Counted from the stretch's first letter, positions 32,899 to 42,370 are shown. The stretch: 64,000 bases of DNA from JACKHO01 sp041398745 (GCA_041398745.1 JAWKUB010000008.1:372001-436000); one strand, 5' to 3'. Notes: generated by a model from the letters alone, not told the origin. Program-made: numbers and translations.

Positions 32899-32928
32899 GG
32901 AATGCCCGATCGAGCGAACGGGCATTCC
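32899..32928 (-). terminator. Hairpin terminator after tsf
   Basis: A perfect 10-bp stem (GGAATGCCCG, 32899-32908; CGGGCATTCC, 32919-32928) lies 28 bases beyond the tsf stop on the minus strand. The following T-content is weak, so it may be an attenuator. Confidence 0.65.
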
Positions 32929-32955
32929 GGAACAGTTCGATTGCAGGATGGGAAA

Positions 32956-33792
32956 CTAAGCCCCCAATACCCACAGTGTGAAGTTCTTCACCTTCAGGCC
33001 AGCTTCTGCCAGAACCTGCTTGACGCTCTTGGAGTCGTCCTTGGCGAACGCCTGCTCAGTCAGCACGCCGGCTTCATCGCGGAAGAAGGTCGACATACGA
33101 CCATCAACGATTTTGTCGACGATGTTTTGTGGCTTACCAGACGCCAGTGCTTCTTCCGTCAGGCGGGCACGTTCTTCGGACACCTTGGCTGCGTCGACGT
33201 CTTCGACGCGGGCCACGGTTGGCCGCATCGCTGCAACGTGCATGGCGACGTCACGCAGAACGGGAGCGTCGAGTGCTTCCCCTTCGGCTTCAAGCAGCAC
33301 GCCGACTTTGCCGTCGTGGTGCACGTAAATTCCAACAGGACCTTCAGCTGACGCGACACGAGCCACGACGATTTTTTCCTGAATGCGGTTCGAAAGGCCT
33401 TCGAACGCTTCACGCAGTGTTCCGGAACCGTTGGGGTTGGGTTGATCGAGCAACTCTTCGGCTGTTGTGGCTCCAGGCCCGTCAAGCAGTTGCTTGGTCA
33501 AGCTGGCGCCGAACGCTGCAAGGTGTTCGCCGGAGGCAACAGGAGCTGACTCGCACTGAATTTCCACCATGACAGCCTTTTTCAGGCAATCGCTGACAGC
33601 GGTGAAAATGCGGCCTTCTTCGGTTGCGTTTTCAGTTCGCTTGCTGAGCTTCTTTCCCGCTTTTTCAGCGAGAATGGCCATGGCCTTGGCTTCGTCACCA
33701 TCGGCTTCCTTGAGTGCTTCCTTACACATCATCATTGGCAGGTCGGTTTTGTCGCGCAGCGACTTCACTGCGGCTGCGGTAATCTCAGCCAT
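32956..33792 (-). CDS. tsf: Elongation factor Ts
   Basis: EF-Ts exchanges GDP for GTP on EF-Tu. The 278-residue protein has the UBA-like N-terminal domain ('ITAAAVKSLRDKTDLPMMMCKEALKEADGDEAKAMAIL'), core-domain segments 'RVASAEGPVGIYVHHDGKVGVLLEAEGEA' and 'LRDVAMHVAAMRP', and the C-terminal 'KIVDGRMSTFF...LTEQAFAKDDSKSVKQVL'. The TDFV motif that contacts EF-Tu in E. coli (C-E-T-D-F-V-A) reads C80-E-S-A-P-V-A here, so Asp and Phe are replaced by Ala and Pro. The usual upstream partner rpsB is absent; 433 bases upstream is the divergent kdsB gene. Confidence 0.97.
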   Translation of the reverse strand: MAEITAAAVKSLRDKTDLPMMMCKEALKEADGDEAKAMAILAEKAGKKLSKRTENATEEGRIFTAVSDCLKKAVMVEIQCESAPVASGEHLAAFGASLTKQLLDGPGATTAEELLDQPNPNGSGTLREAFEGLSNRIQEKIVVARVASAEGPVGIYVHHDGKVGVLLEAEGEALDAPVLRDVAMHVAAMRPTVARVEDVDAAKVSEERARLTEEALASGKPQNIVDKIVDGRMSTFFRDEAGVLTEQAFAKDDSKSVKQVLAEAGLKVKNFTLWVLGA

Positions 33793-34225
33793 TTCTGGCC
33801 TCCCCTTTGGTTCCGTTAAACATCAAAAAACTTGGCTTACACCGGCCGTTCCGGTGCATGAATTTGCGCAGTCTGCCCTTTCGAGACGACGCAATGTCCC
33901 CGTCGGTTCGCGCGGCGGCATTGTGGCGAAGTTTGCGGCAAAGCTCAACTGCCCTTCGCTTTATGGTCATGATTCCCCGTTTTCTGGGGAATGGATTGTG
34001 TCAATCTTGAAGCAGGCCTTCGGCTTGCTCATCAGATGTGCTTGCTGTTAAGGAAGATACGTCGTTTGCGAATGTCAAAGCCTGCGCCAGGCATTTTTAT
34101 CAGCGCGGGCTGATTGGTTTCCTCGCATGAGGGTTGCTGTCGGATTCGATTCATGGTCTGTATCATCCCGGTTACGTCTACTACCCTCACAATGACAACC
34201 TGAACTGACTCGGAAATCAGACCTC
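33793..34225. other. Divergent intergenic region between tsf and kdsB
   Basis: No gene is supported in these 433 bases. Two perfect stems are seen: CACCGG-ccgtt-CCGGTG (33840-33856) and ATTCCCC-gttttct-GGGGAAT (33971-33991). On the minus strand TTGACA occurs twice (about 34000 and 34072) but without a convincing -10, so the tsf promoter is not fixed. No rpsB remnant is visible. Confidence 0.5.
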
Positions 34226-35074
34226 ATGAACGCCGTTGGTGTCATTCCGGCGCGCCTTGCATCCAAGCGACTTCCACGAAAGCTGTTGCTTACTGAAACG
34301 GGCAAGCCACTGTTGCAGTATGCTTGGGAATCGGCCTGTCGGGCAAAGTCTCTGACTCAGGTCATTATCGCCACCGACAGTGAGGAAATCGCGATGGTGG
34401 CCAGAAGCTTTGGCGCCGAAGTCGTTCTGACGGAAGACCATCCGAGTGGCACCGACCGCATTGCTGAGGTCATCCGCAAGCATTGTCCTGACGCTGAACT
34501 CGTCATCAACGTGCAAGGTGATGAACCTGAGCTTGAGCCAGAGGTTATTGATCGTCTCGTCACCGTGATGACTCAGCGGCCACAGGTCGAAATGGGAACG
34601 CTGGCCTGTCCAATTCACAGTGTGGCAGTACTCGAAGACCGGGGCTGCGTGAAAGTCGTCACCGCGGCCGATGGGAAAGCCCTTTATTTCAGTCGACTCC
34701 CCATTCCGTGCTTTCGTGACGGTGAGCCGGGAGATTTGCTGGCCACCAAAGCGTCAGGTCGCACTGAGGACGCGTTCGACCTGCTCGGAACAGAATCTTT
34801 CGATGCAACTAACACTGATGGTCCACTCATTAGTTCCCCCTGGCTGCTGCATTTAGGCATTTACGCCTATCGTCCCGAGTTTCTGCTCGCACTCACGCAA
34901 ATGCCGCCTTCCCGACTGGAACAACTTGAGAGTCTGGAGCAACTTCGGGCACTGGAAGCGGGAGCTTCCATTCATGTGGAAATCGTGCCCCACCGGTCCG
35001 TTGGAATTGACACGTCAGGGGACTATGCTGGGTTCGTTGCACGGGAACGACGAAGGCAGTCGTCCAGGAAGTAA
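34226..35074 (+). CDS. kdsB: 3-deoxy-manno-octulosonate cytidylyltransferase
   Basis: KdsB couples KDO to CTP to give CMP-KDO, the donor for the inner core of lipopolysaccharide. The 282-residue protein has the nucleotidyltransferase N-terminus 'GVIPARLASKRLPRKLL', 'IIATDSEEIAMVARSFGAEVVLT', 'HPSGTDRIAEVIRK', 'VINVQGDEPELEPEVIDRLV', 'LYFSRLPIPCFR' and 'HLGIYAYRPEFLLALTQMPPSRLEQLESLEQLRALEAG'. It is some 30 residues longer than E. coli KdsB because of an insert around residues 170-200. It supports an LPS-like outer membrane. pyrG, which makes the CTP substrate, follows 76 bases downstream, a frequent pairing with KDO genes in Gram-negatives. Confidence 0.96.
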   Translation: MNAVGVIPARLASKRLPRKLLLTETGKPLLQYAWESACRAKSLTQVIIATDSEEIAMVARSFGAEVVLTEDHPSGTDRIAEVIRKHCPDAELVINVQGDEPELEPEVIDRLVTVMTQRPQVEMGTLACPIHSVAVLEDRGCVKVVTAADGKALYFSRLPIPCFRDGEPGDLLATKASGRTEDAFDLLGTESFDATNTDGPLISSPWLLHLGIYAYRPEFLLALTQMPPSRLEQLESLEQLRALEAGASIHVEIVPHRSVGIDTSGDYAGFVARERRRQSSRK

Positions 35075-35150
35075 TCGAGCTGAATTGAATTTGACACGTT
35101 ACGCAGGGGCGGGCAGGAAACCCGTCCCACCATTTTTTGATGAGCGCAGG

Positions 35151-36755
35151 ATGACCAAGCACATTTTTGTCACTGGGGGAGTGGTCAGTTCACTTGGCAA
35201 GGGACTGACTTCGGCGTCGATTGGACTTTTGCTCGAACGCCGCGGATTGCGGGTTCGCATGCAGAAACTCGATCCCTACATCAACGTCGATCCCGGGACC
35301 ATGAGTCCGTACCAGCACGGTGAGGTCTATGTGCTCGATGACGGCGCCGAGACCGACCTCGATTTGGGACACTATGAGCGGTTCACCAATTCGCCCCTGT
35401 CGCAGCGGTCCAACTACACCACCGGTCGTATTTACAGCTCCATCATCCAGAAAGAACGCGATGGACAGTACCTGGGTGCGACGGTGCAGGTCGTTCCACA
35501 TGTAACCGATGAAATCAAACTGGCGATCAGCCAGCTGGCCGGTCCGGAGGTCGACGTCGTCATCACGGAACTTGGTGGCACGGTCGGCGATATTGAAGGG
35601 CTGCCGTTCCTCGAAGCCATCAGACAGTTTCCGCTCGATGTCGGTCGAGATAACTGCCTTTTCATCCACCTGACCTTGGTCCCGTACCTCAAAGCGGCGC
35701 GAGAAGCAAAGACGAAGCCCACGCAACACAGCGTCGGGCAGTTGCGACAAATCGGGATTCAGCCCGACATTCTCGTCGTGCGTACTGAACGACCGCTCGG
35801 GCGTGAGAATGCTGAGAAAATTGCGTTGTTCTGTAATGTCGAAAAGAATGCCGTAATCGAAGAAACCGACAAGGATTTCTCGATTTACGAAGTTCCTATA
35901 GGCTTGGCCGAGCATGGTCTCGACAAGTTGATTATCAACAAGTTGGGACTACCCCTTGGTGAACTCGATTTGGACGACTGGAAGAACCTCATGGTTCGCG
36001 TTAAGAAGCCGAATCATGAAGTCACCATTGGAATTGTCGGCAAGTACATCGAACACCGCGACGCCTACAAGTCGATTTACGAGTCGCTTACGCACGCAGG
36101 ATTCGCCCACACAACGCGGGTCATTTTCAAACGCGTCGAAGCAGAAGACCTCACGGGGTCGGACCTCGACGGCGTGCTGGGCAACATTGATGGCCTGTTG
36201 GTACCGGGTGGGTTTGGGTACCGCGGCATCGAGGGAAAAATCAACGCCATCAAGTACGCCCGTGAGAAGGGAATTCCATTCTTTGGGATTTGCCTCGGGA
36301 TGCAGTGTGCAGTCATTGAATACGCCCGAAACGTGCTGGGATTAACGGACGCTAACAGCACCGAGTTTGCCGAAGACACATCCGACCCCGTTATTTGCAT
36401 GCTCGAAGAGCAGAAGGATATCACGGAGAAAGGTGGCACCATGCGTTTGGGAGCCCAGCCATGCCAGTTGTCATCTGGCAGTCGCGCCCAGCAGGCCTAC
36501 GGCACCACGGAAATCGAAGAGCGTCACCGCCACAGGTACGAATTCAATCCCGTGTACCGCGAGCGACTGATTGCTGCCGGACTTATTCCAACGGGAAAGC
36601 ATCCGCAGCGTGATTTGGTGGAAGTTGTCGAAGTTCCCACGCATCCCTGGTTCGTCGCCGTGCAGTACCACCCCGAGTTCAAATCGAAACCGTTGGCACC
36701 GCATCCACTGTTCCACGATTTCGTGGGTGCTGCCATTGAACGCCATCGCCGTTAG
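35151..36755 (+). CDS. pyrG: CTP synthase
   Basis: PyrG aminates UTP to CTP using ATP and glutamine. The 534-residue length is typical. The N-terminal synthase domain has 'KHIFVTGGVVSSLGKGLTSASIGLLLERRGLRV' (P-loop), 'LDPYINVDPGTMSPYQHGEVYV' and 'ITELGGTVGDIEGLPFLEAIRQ'. The C-terminal glutaminase domain has 'GFGYRGIEGKINAIKYAREKGIPFFGICLGMQ' with the nucleophile Cys, and 'RHRYEFNPVY' and 'AVQYHPEFKSKPL' with the His/Glu of the triad. ATG 35151 is chosen because MTKHIFVTGG is the family N-terminus; the frame is open 225 bases upstream, overlapping kdsB out of frame. Confidence 0.98.
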   Translation: MTKHIFVTGGVVSSLGKGLTSASIGLLLERRGLRVRMQKLDPYINVDPGTMSPYQHGEVYVLDDGAETDLDLGHYERFTNSPLSQRSNYTTGRIYSSIIQKERDGQYLGATVQVVPHVTDEIKLAISQLAGPEVDVVITELGGTVGDIEGLPFLEAIRQFPLDVGRDNCLFIHLTLVPYLKAAREAKTKPTQHSVGQLRQIGIQPDILVVRTERPLGRENAEKIALFCNVEKNAVIEETDKDFSIYEVPIGLAEHGLDKLIINKLGLPLGELDLDDWKNLMVRVKKPNHEVTIGIVGKYIEHRDAYKSIYESLTHAGFAHTTRVIFKRVEAEDLTGSDLDGVLGNIDGLLVPGGFGYRGIEGKINAIKYAREKGIPFFGICLGMQCAVIEYARNVLGLTDANSTEFAEDTSDPVICMLEEQKDITEKGGTMRLGAQPCQLSSGSRAQQAYGTTEIEERHRHRYEFNPVYRERLIAAGLIPTGKHPQRDLVEVVEVPTHPWFVAVQYHPEFKSKPLAPHPLFHDFVGAAIERHRR

Positions 36756-36782
36756 TTATTGACTCAACTCACAGGTTGGTTG

Positions 36783-38213
36783 ATGAAGAGAATTTGCCCG
36801 CGCCGTTTGTTTCTGGCATTTCTGGGACTACTGAGCCTGTTGACAGTGCAAGCCAGCGGCGCAGAGCATCCCAATATTCTGTTCATCTACACTGATGACC
36901 AGGCGCCAACCGCGGCTGGTTTTGCAGGGAACGACGAACTCAAAACGCCAAACCTTGATCGCCTCGCGGCCGAAGGATGCATTCTTCGCAATGCCTTCAC
37001 AACCACTCCCGTTTGCAGTCCGTCACGCGCGGGGCTTGCTGCCAGTCGCTACGGGAGCGAACTCGGAATTCTCGATTGGATTAATCCGAATTCCGAGCAG
37101 GAATTGGGACTGAATCCTAACACGGTCACCTGGATGGAATTGCTCCAGGAGGCAGGGTATCACACCGGATTGTTCGGGAAGTGGCACCTGGGGACGCAGA
37201 CACAGTATCACCCGACGTTGACTGGCTACGACACGTTCATGGGAATCTTGGAAGGCGGTTGTCCGCCGAAGGATCCCGTCCTCGAAGTCGATGGCCACAA
37301 AGAAAAGCAGTCGGGGTTCACGGTCGACCTTGTGACCGAAGCCGCGATGGATTTCATCGAAGCGAACAAGTCCGAGCCGTTTCTCGTTTCACTGCACTAC
37401 CGCGAACCACACGCGGCCTGGCTCCCAGCCCGTGATGAAGACTGGCTCCCCTATCGCGATCTCGACCCCACGCTCCCTGATCCAGGCATCGAAAACCTGG
37501 ATACCCAGCGCGTCAAGAAAATGACGCGCGAATACTACGCCAGCGTGGCCAGTGTGGACCGCAACGTGGGACGCGTGCTCGATTTACTGGAGCAACTCAA
37601 GCTTCGGCACCAGACCATTGTCATTTTCACCAGTGACCATGGTTACCATAACGGCCACGCCGGTTTGTGGTTCAAAGGGAATGCGCAATGGATGCTCACC
37701 AAACTGCCCGAGCAACAGTGGCCAAACATTGCCCCAAAACAACGTCCAAATTTGTTTGATCAGGCTCTTCGCGTTCCTACCATCGTCTCCTGGCCGAACG
37801 TAACTCAACCCAACAGCGAGTTGAATGAGTGTGTCACCAACCTCGACTGGTATCCCACGCTACTCAGCATCGCCGGAGTCGAATTACCCGCAGACATCCA
37901 TATCCACGGACGTGATTTCACTCCGCTGCTCAAGGGGCAAGAGACCAACTGGAACAACGAATTCTACTGCGAGTACAGCATGCGTCACGGAGCGACCACC
38001 GACATGCGCGGCTGGCGGACGCCGGAGTGGAAACTCATCATCGACTCCGCAAATCCCGGCCGCGCTGAGTTGTACGACCTGAAAGCCGATCCCCGCGAAT
38101 TTGAAAACCTCATCGACTCGGCAGACCCCAGTCACATCGCGGTGCGTAATCAGCTTACTGCCAAAATCGAAGCGCACGTGAAGCAGCTCGGCATCGCTAC
38201 TCAGGCCCGTTAG
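36783..38213 (+). CDS. Exported sulfatase (formylglycine-dependent)
   Basis: The 476-residue protein has a signal peptide ('RRLFLAFLGLLSLLTVQASGA') and the sulfatase core: 'HPNILFIYTDDQAPTAAG' (metal-binding Asp38 and Asp39), C78-S-P-S-R82 for formylglycine formation, 'GLFGKWHLG', 'VIFTSDHGYHNGHAGLWFKG' and C-terminal 'AELYDLKADPREFENLI'. Unlike the sulfatase at 5283-6704 it is clearly secreted. ATG 36783 starts the signal peptide; the frame is open from 36759, four bases after pyrG. The substrate is probably a sulfated glycan but is not defined by sequence. Confidence 0.93.
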   Translation: MKRICPRRLFLAFLGLLSLLTVQASGAEHPNILFIYTDDQAPTAAGFAGNDELKTPNLDRLAAEGCILRNAFTTTPVCSPSRAGLAASRYGSELGILDWINPNSEQELGLNPNTVTWMELLQEAGYHTGLFGKWHLGTQTQYHPTLTGYDTFMGILEGGCPPKDPVLEVDGHKEKQSGFTVDLVTEAAMDFIEANKSEPFLVSLHYREPHAAWLPARDEDWLPYRDLDPTLPDPGIENLDTQRVKKMTREYYASVASVDRNVGRVLDLLEQLKLRHQTIVIFTSDHGYHNGHAGLWFKGNAQWMLTKLPEQQWPNIAPKQRPNLFDQALRVPTIVSWPNVTQPNSELNECVTNLDWYPTLLSIAGVELPADIHIHGRDFTPLLKGQETNWNNEFYCEYSMRHGATTDMRGWRTPEWKLIIDSANPGRAELYDLKADPREFENLIDSADPSHIAVRNQLTAKIEAHVKQLGIATQAR

Positions 38214-38404
38214 CTCGAACAAGTCAGTCTGGTATTTGGCCTTCGACGACCAGTTGCCGAGCGGTTTATAGCAGTTTTGTCTTGAATGCCCGGGGGCGTG
38301 AGTCCATACTCGGGGGGTCAAAATCGTCCCGTCATGGACCTCGCGTGTAGGTTTCCACATTGCACTGGAAGACTGCCACGCAAATTCCCTTCAGGAGGCA
38401 ACTC

Positions 38405-39487
38405 ATGTCCCATTCTGTGTTATCGATCGCTGCGGCCATTGTGCTCGCATTACCCTTCAATGTGAATGCCCAGTTTGGAGGTGGTACTCAACTCGGTGGT
38501 GGTGGATTGGGAGGGGATGGTAGCCCGCCTGTTACGAGCGTCGGTGGACGCGCGGCCTCGCCGCCGTCTGAGAAGCTGAAGGTGGCACTTGAGTCCAATC
38601 TTTCGCTCGATTTCATCGACACGCCTTTCGATGAGTGCGCTGCTTTCATCGCAGACTCGTTGGCAATCACCGTTAGCGTCAACGAAGCTGGACTCGATGA
38701 CTGGGGGTTTGCACGTGACACGCCCATTACATTTGCCATTGCAGACGTACCAGCAGAGCAGGCCATTCGTATGTTGCTGGATCGAAATTCGCTGGGGATG
38801 GTGTGTCACGGAGATGTGCTGGAAATAACCTCAGCGGAAGAGGCGGACGAATCTTACTTCATTCAAATGCATGACATCAGTCAGCTTGTTGGCGCGGGGA
38901 CAGTTTCTCCAATTGATGCCGATGACCTGACCGATTTGCTCATCGAAGGCATTCCGGAATCACTATGGGTTCAATACGACGGTGAAGGTGGAAACTTGCG
39001 AGTTGTCGGTGAAGTATTAGTCGTCACGCACAACTTCGAAATTCAAAAGTCGGTCAGTGAGTTCCTGGATCAGCTTCAAATGTTGCGTAAGTCACAACAG
39101 GTCGGCTTTGATCCTGAGGCGTTGACGCTAGCTGCCTACAAAGTAAGCCAACCGATCGATCCGAACTTCGGTCCGGTGCCGGAAGGTGCTGCCAAGAAAG
39201 ATCTGCCGACAGAACTCGTCAGCATCATTTCTACGTCAATCTCTCCAGGTATTTGGTCGGAAGAAAAGGCCCAGGGTGAACCAGCGATCTGGGCGGTACC
39301 TGGAGCCGTAGTCGTTCGTGCCAATGGGGCCGTTCACGGGGAAATTCGAAAGTTCCTCAAGCCGTTTCAGCAGGAACCTCTTCCCATGTACCATGGGTTT
39401 GGTGGTGGATTCGGTGGACTTGGAACCGTACCTGGGGGAGGTGGCGGCGGGCCTGATGTTCAGCCAGGAGGACAAGGGTTCTTTTAA
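38405..39487 (+). CDS. Exported protein with secretin/STN-like domain and Gly-rich ends
   Basis: The 360-residue product has a signal peptide (1-18, 'VLSIAAAIVLALPFNVNAQ') and Gly-rich low complexity on both ends ('FGGGTQLGGGGLGGDG' and 'GFGGGFGGLGTVPGGGGGG'). The middle contains 'EKLKVALESNLSLDFIDTPFDECAAFIADSLAITVSV' and 'ITFAIADVPAEQAIRMLLDRNSLGMVCHGDVLEIT', the beta-alpha pattern of secretin_N/STN domains. A second copy may be in 'SYFIQMHDISQLV...VVGEVLVVTHNFEIQKSVSEFLDQLQ'. No secretin pore domain follows. Such proteins are common in planctomycetes and may sit in the periplasm or envelope. AGGAGG six bases before ATG 38405 fixes the start. Confidence 0.75.
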   Translation: MSHSVLSIAAAIVLALPFNVNAQFGGGTQLGGGGLGGDGSPPVTSVGGRAASPPSEKLKVALESNLSLDFIDTPFDECAAFIADSLAITVSVNEAGLDDWGFARDTPITFAIADVPAEQAIRMLLDRNSLGMVCHGDVLEITSAEEADESYFIQMHDISQLVGAGTVSPIDADDLTDLLIEGIPESLWVQYDGEGGNLRVVGEVLVVTHNFEIQKSVSEFLDQLQMLRKSQQVGFDPEALTLAAYKVSQPIDPNFGPVPEGAAKKDLPTELVSIISTSISPGIWSEEKAQGEPAIWAVPGAVVVRANGAVHGEIRKFLKPFQQEPLPMYHGFGGGFGGLGTVPGGGGGGPDVQPGGQGFF

Positions 39488-40024
39488 CAGGAATTTCTTC
39501 GATTGCGATTTGCCAGAAATCCGAGAAGAAAACCTACTTGTTCTTCCTATCGGGTGGTCGTATTCTGCAAATATGAAGGCGAAGTCCTCATCGACCTCTG
39601 CGATGTTCGATACCGGACCTTAATTGTCGACCCGACTTACAAACCGCAGGGAACCGATTGTCTGTGGCAGCGTGTAAATCAGCAGCATTCTCAAGGGAAT
39701 GCCGACTGCTCACACAAGTCATGGCGGCGGTACCCACCTGACATTGCGGGTTTGTACAAACAGGTCCCCCGGCATACTGCGGAGGTTTGTTTCTTTTGTT
39801 CCCTTTCCGAGCTCAAAGGGCATTCATTGAGTTGGGAGATTCTGCGCCAGTTTTCGGGTATGAGCGGTTTTTCCGTACGCTTCCGGCGAATCTTGAGGCG
39901 AGTTGACGCCCTGCCATTTCGGCTGATTGATGGCTTTTGTTGATTTGGTACAATTCGGCAGTCCGCATTGCATAGCCCCTCGCCAAAGGCTTTCAGGGCT
40001 CAAAAGCCTCGAATTACCTACCTC
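39488..40024. other. Intergenic leader of the NtrC-type regulator
   Basis: These 537 bases contain a 146-codon open frame (39503-39943) that I reject as coding because it has no recognisable motif or start signal. Near the right end is a sigma-70-like promoter (listed separately), which leaves a leader of about 60 nt. Confidence 0.5.
39927..39954 (+). promoter_or_regulatory. Predicted promoter of the NtrC-type regulator
   Basis: TTGATG (39927-39932) and TACAAT (39949-39954) are separated by 16 bp, with the start codon about 70 bases downstream. No -24/-12 sigma-54 element is seen, so the gene is probably not sigma-54 dependent itself. Confidence 0.5.
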
Positions 40025-41431
40025 ATGCCTGAATTGTCCACTGAATCAGACCTGTCGAATATCTCTATTAGTGCGCTAATCGTCGATGACGACGAGCCGC
40101 ATGCGCAGGCTGTCGCCGAGAGCCTGGAACGCTCGAACTGTGAGTGCGTCATCGCAAAGAGTGGCCGGGAAGGAATCGAGGCAATTGAACGCGACAATTT
40201 CGACGTCGTTATTACCGACCTGAAAATGGACGAATTTGACGGCCTGGACATTCTCCGCAAAACGAAAGAAGAGCTGCCCGACGCGGAGGTCATTGTCCTG
40301 ACAGCTCATAGTTCCATTCCGAGTGTCGTCACTGCCATGCAAGGTGGCGCTTACACGTATCTGACAAAGCCTCTGGACATCCAGGAATTGCGAAACGCGG
40401 TGGACAAGGCTTCCGCCCGCATTCGGCTGCTGCGGCGTAACGCAGCCTTGAATCGGCGTCTGGATGAAAAGTTTGGCTTCGAAGGTGTCATTGGGAACAG
40501 CCCGGCTATGAAGCGGGTCCTCGAACAACTCAAGGCACTTGCTCCCACCGACACGACGGTGTTGATTCTTGGCGAAAGCGGAACGGGCAAAGAGCTGGTT
40601 GCCCGGGCACTACACCAGAATAGTTCCCGCAAAAGTAAGCCGTTTGTGCCGCTCAATATCTCGGCGCTGCCGGAAAGTATTTTGGAAAGCGAATTGTTCG
40701 GTCACGAACAGGGAGCGTTTACCGGTGCTGCGGCGAAGCGTATCGGCAAGTTCGAATATGCGAACGGAGGTACACTCTTCCTTGATGAAGTGGGGGAAAT
40801 GCCGACCGAAACACAAATCAAGTTATTGCGTGTGCTTGAAGATCGCAAAATCACGAGGGTTGGGTCCAACGACGAAAAGCCCATTAACGTCCGACTTGTT
40901 GCGGCGACGAATGCCGATCTGAAAGACGCCATGGAAAAGGGCACTTTCCGGCAGGATCTCTACTATCGAATTGGTGTGATCACCATTTTTCTACCGCCAC
41001 TGCGCGATCGTCGCGAAGACATGCCGCTGCTCATTGAGCATTTTGTGAAAGAATTCAGCAAGCGGCACAAGCGGGAAGTGCAAGGCGTCTCGCGTGCCGC
41101 GCGGCAAGTGCTGATGTCGTTCGACTGGCCCGGGAACATCCGGCAAATGCGCAATGTCATCGAAGGCATGATTGCACTCGACTCCGATGGCCTCCTCGAC
41201 GTCGATGACCTGCCGATGGAGCTGGCTGAACTCGCTGGTGAAATCAACGAAGGGGCACCACTGGCTTCGGGGAGCGATTTGCTCGTTGGCCGACCCATGG
41301 TGGAAGTCGAAAAATATTACATCAGCCGTGCACTCGAGTTGGCCGGCGGAAAACGGGAAGAGGCTGCCAATATGCTGGGGATTGGCGAACGCACACTGTA
41401 TCGCAAAATCAAAGAGTTCGACCTGAAGTAG
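40025..41431 (+). CDS. Sigma-54-dependent response regulator, NtrC family
   Basis: The 468-residue protein has three domains. A receiver domain (1-125) has 'ALIVDDDEPHAQAV' and the phosphoacceptor Asp in 'VVITDLKMDEFDGL'. A central AAA+ domain has Walker A 'GESGTGKELVARALH', the sigma-54 contact loop 'GAFTGA', Walker B 'GGTLFLDEVGEMP' and 'RVGSNDEKPINVRLVAATNADL'. The C-terminal Fis-type helix-turn-helix is 'GGKREEAANMLGIGERTLYRKIKEFDL'. It would activate sigma-54 promoters after phosphorylation. No histidine kinase is encoded nearby, so it is an orphan regulator within this window. Genes under its control cannot be read from the sequence. Confidence 0.95.
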   Translation: MPELSTESDLSNISISALIVDDDEPHAQAVAESLERSNCECVIAKSGREGIEAIERDNFDVVITDLKMDEFDGLDILRKTKEELPDAEVIVLTAHSSIPSVVTAMQGGAYTYLTKPLDIQELRNAVDKASARIRLLRRNAALNRRLDEKFGFEGVIGNSPAMKRVLEQLKALAPTDTTVLILGESGTGKELVARALHQNSSRKSKPFVPLNISALPESILESELFGHEQGAFTGAAAKRIGKFEYANGGTLFLDEVGEMPTETQIKLLRVLEDRKITRVGSNDEKPINVRLVAATNADLKDAMEKGTFRQDLYYRIGVITIFLPPLRDRREDMPLLIEHFVKEFSKRHKREVQGVSRAARQVLMSFDWPGNIRQMRNVIEGMIALDSDGLLDVDDLPMELAELAGEINEGAPLASGSDLLVGRPMVEVEKYYISRALELAGGKREEAANMLGIGERTLYRKIKEFDLK

Positions 41432-41461
41432 CCTCCCGGTCAGGTAATGAAACGCTGCGGC

Positions 41462-42370
41462 CTACTTGTCACTGGCCGTGCCCCAGCCATTCAAAATGAG
41501 CCAGTCGGTCGCTCGATCCGGCCATGTGCCAATGACGGAGTTGGGGCGGTGACGCGTGCCATATCCGTGGCCACCGGTCTGGTAAATGTGTAGTTCGGCC
41601 GGAACCTTGTTCTGCTTCAGGCCAATATAGATGAGTGCGGCCCCGACCGAGGTGGAGGCGTCATCATGCGTATGCACCAGGAAGGCGGGTGGTGTTTTCT
41701 CGGTGATTCGAATTTCTTTGAGCAACGCGCCTGTTTCCTGATCCACCACGCGCCAAGGATAAACCAGCATCGAAAAGTCCGGGCGGCAAGATTGTTCATC
41801 AGTGGCGTCAATCGATTTGTAAGCCGCTACGCCGTCCGCGGTGTGGAGAATGGAGGACACCTGTCCGCCAGCTGAGAATCCGAGCACGCCAATTCGATTT
41901 GGGTCGAGCTTCCACTCACTCGCACGAACACGGAGCACACGTAACGCCCGTTGACCATCCTGAAGCGGACGCTTCCATGCCGGCTCGTCCTCAGGCTTTC
42001 CCTCGCTCGTGCGGTACCGTAGAACAAATACGGAAATTCCCAGTTCATTGAGCCACGGGGCCGCCTCAGATCCTTCAAGATCGGGGACGACACGGCTGAA
42101 TCCACCGCCAGGCATTACCAGAACACCTGTTCTGTTTGGCTTTTCAGCCAGGAAGATATCCATGGTTGGACGTCGCACGCTCACTGTGCGAGTAATGGGA
42201 GGGTTCTCTCCTTCACGTCGAGGTAAATCTGTCCCGGTTTCGAGGGAGGTCTCGCCGGGAGCCAAATCGGGCCAAATTGCGACTGGTTCAGCCGCAGTAA
42301 GCGCGCCGCCCAGCGCAACCAGAATTCCAAAAATACGTGTGGTAACTCCAAGTGGAAGCATTCTGGGCAT
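41462..42370 (-). CDS. Alpha/beta-hydrolase, probable exported esterase
   Basis: The 302-residue protein has a signal peptide ('LPLGVTTRIFGILVALGGALTAAE') and an alpha/beta-hydrolase fold. It shows the oxyanion region 'GVLVMPGGGFSRVV', the nucleophile elbow 'IGVLGFSAGGQVSSIL' (G-F-S-A-G), 'PPAFLVHTHDDASTSV' supplying the acid, and 'ELHIYQTGGHGYGTRH' supplying the catalytic His. This is the pattern of BD-FAE-like and acetyl-xylan-esterase-like enzymes in planctomycetes that deacylate polysaccharides. ATG 42370 is chosen; ATG 42361 is also possible. It converges on the NtrC-type gene, with 30 bases between. Confidence 0.88.
   Translation of the reverse strand: MPRMLPLGVTTRIFGILVALGGALTAAEPVAIWPDLAPGETSLETGTDLPRREGENPPITRTVSVRRPTMDIFLAEKPNRTGVLVMPGGGFSRVVPDLEGSEAAPWLNELGISVFVLRYRTSEGKPEDEPAWKRPLQDGQRALRVLRVRASEWKLDPNRIGVLGFSAGGQVSSILHTADGVAAYKSIDATDEQSCRPDFSMLVYPWRVVDQETGALLKEIRITEKTPPAFLVHTHDDASTSVGAALIYIGLKQNKVPAELHIYQTGGHGYGTRHRPNSVIGTWPDRATDWLILNGWGTASDK

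Noticed and set aside
39503..39943. A 146-codon plus-strand frame before the NtrC-type gene
   Set aside because: No family, no ribosome site, irregular composition, and a promoter-like element follows it.
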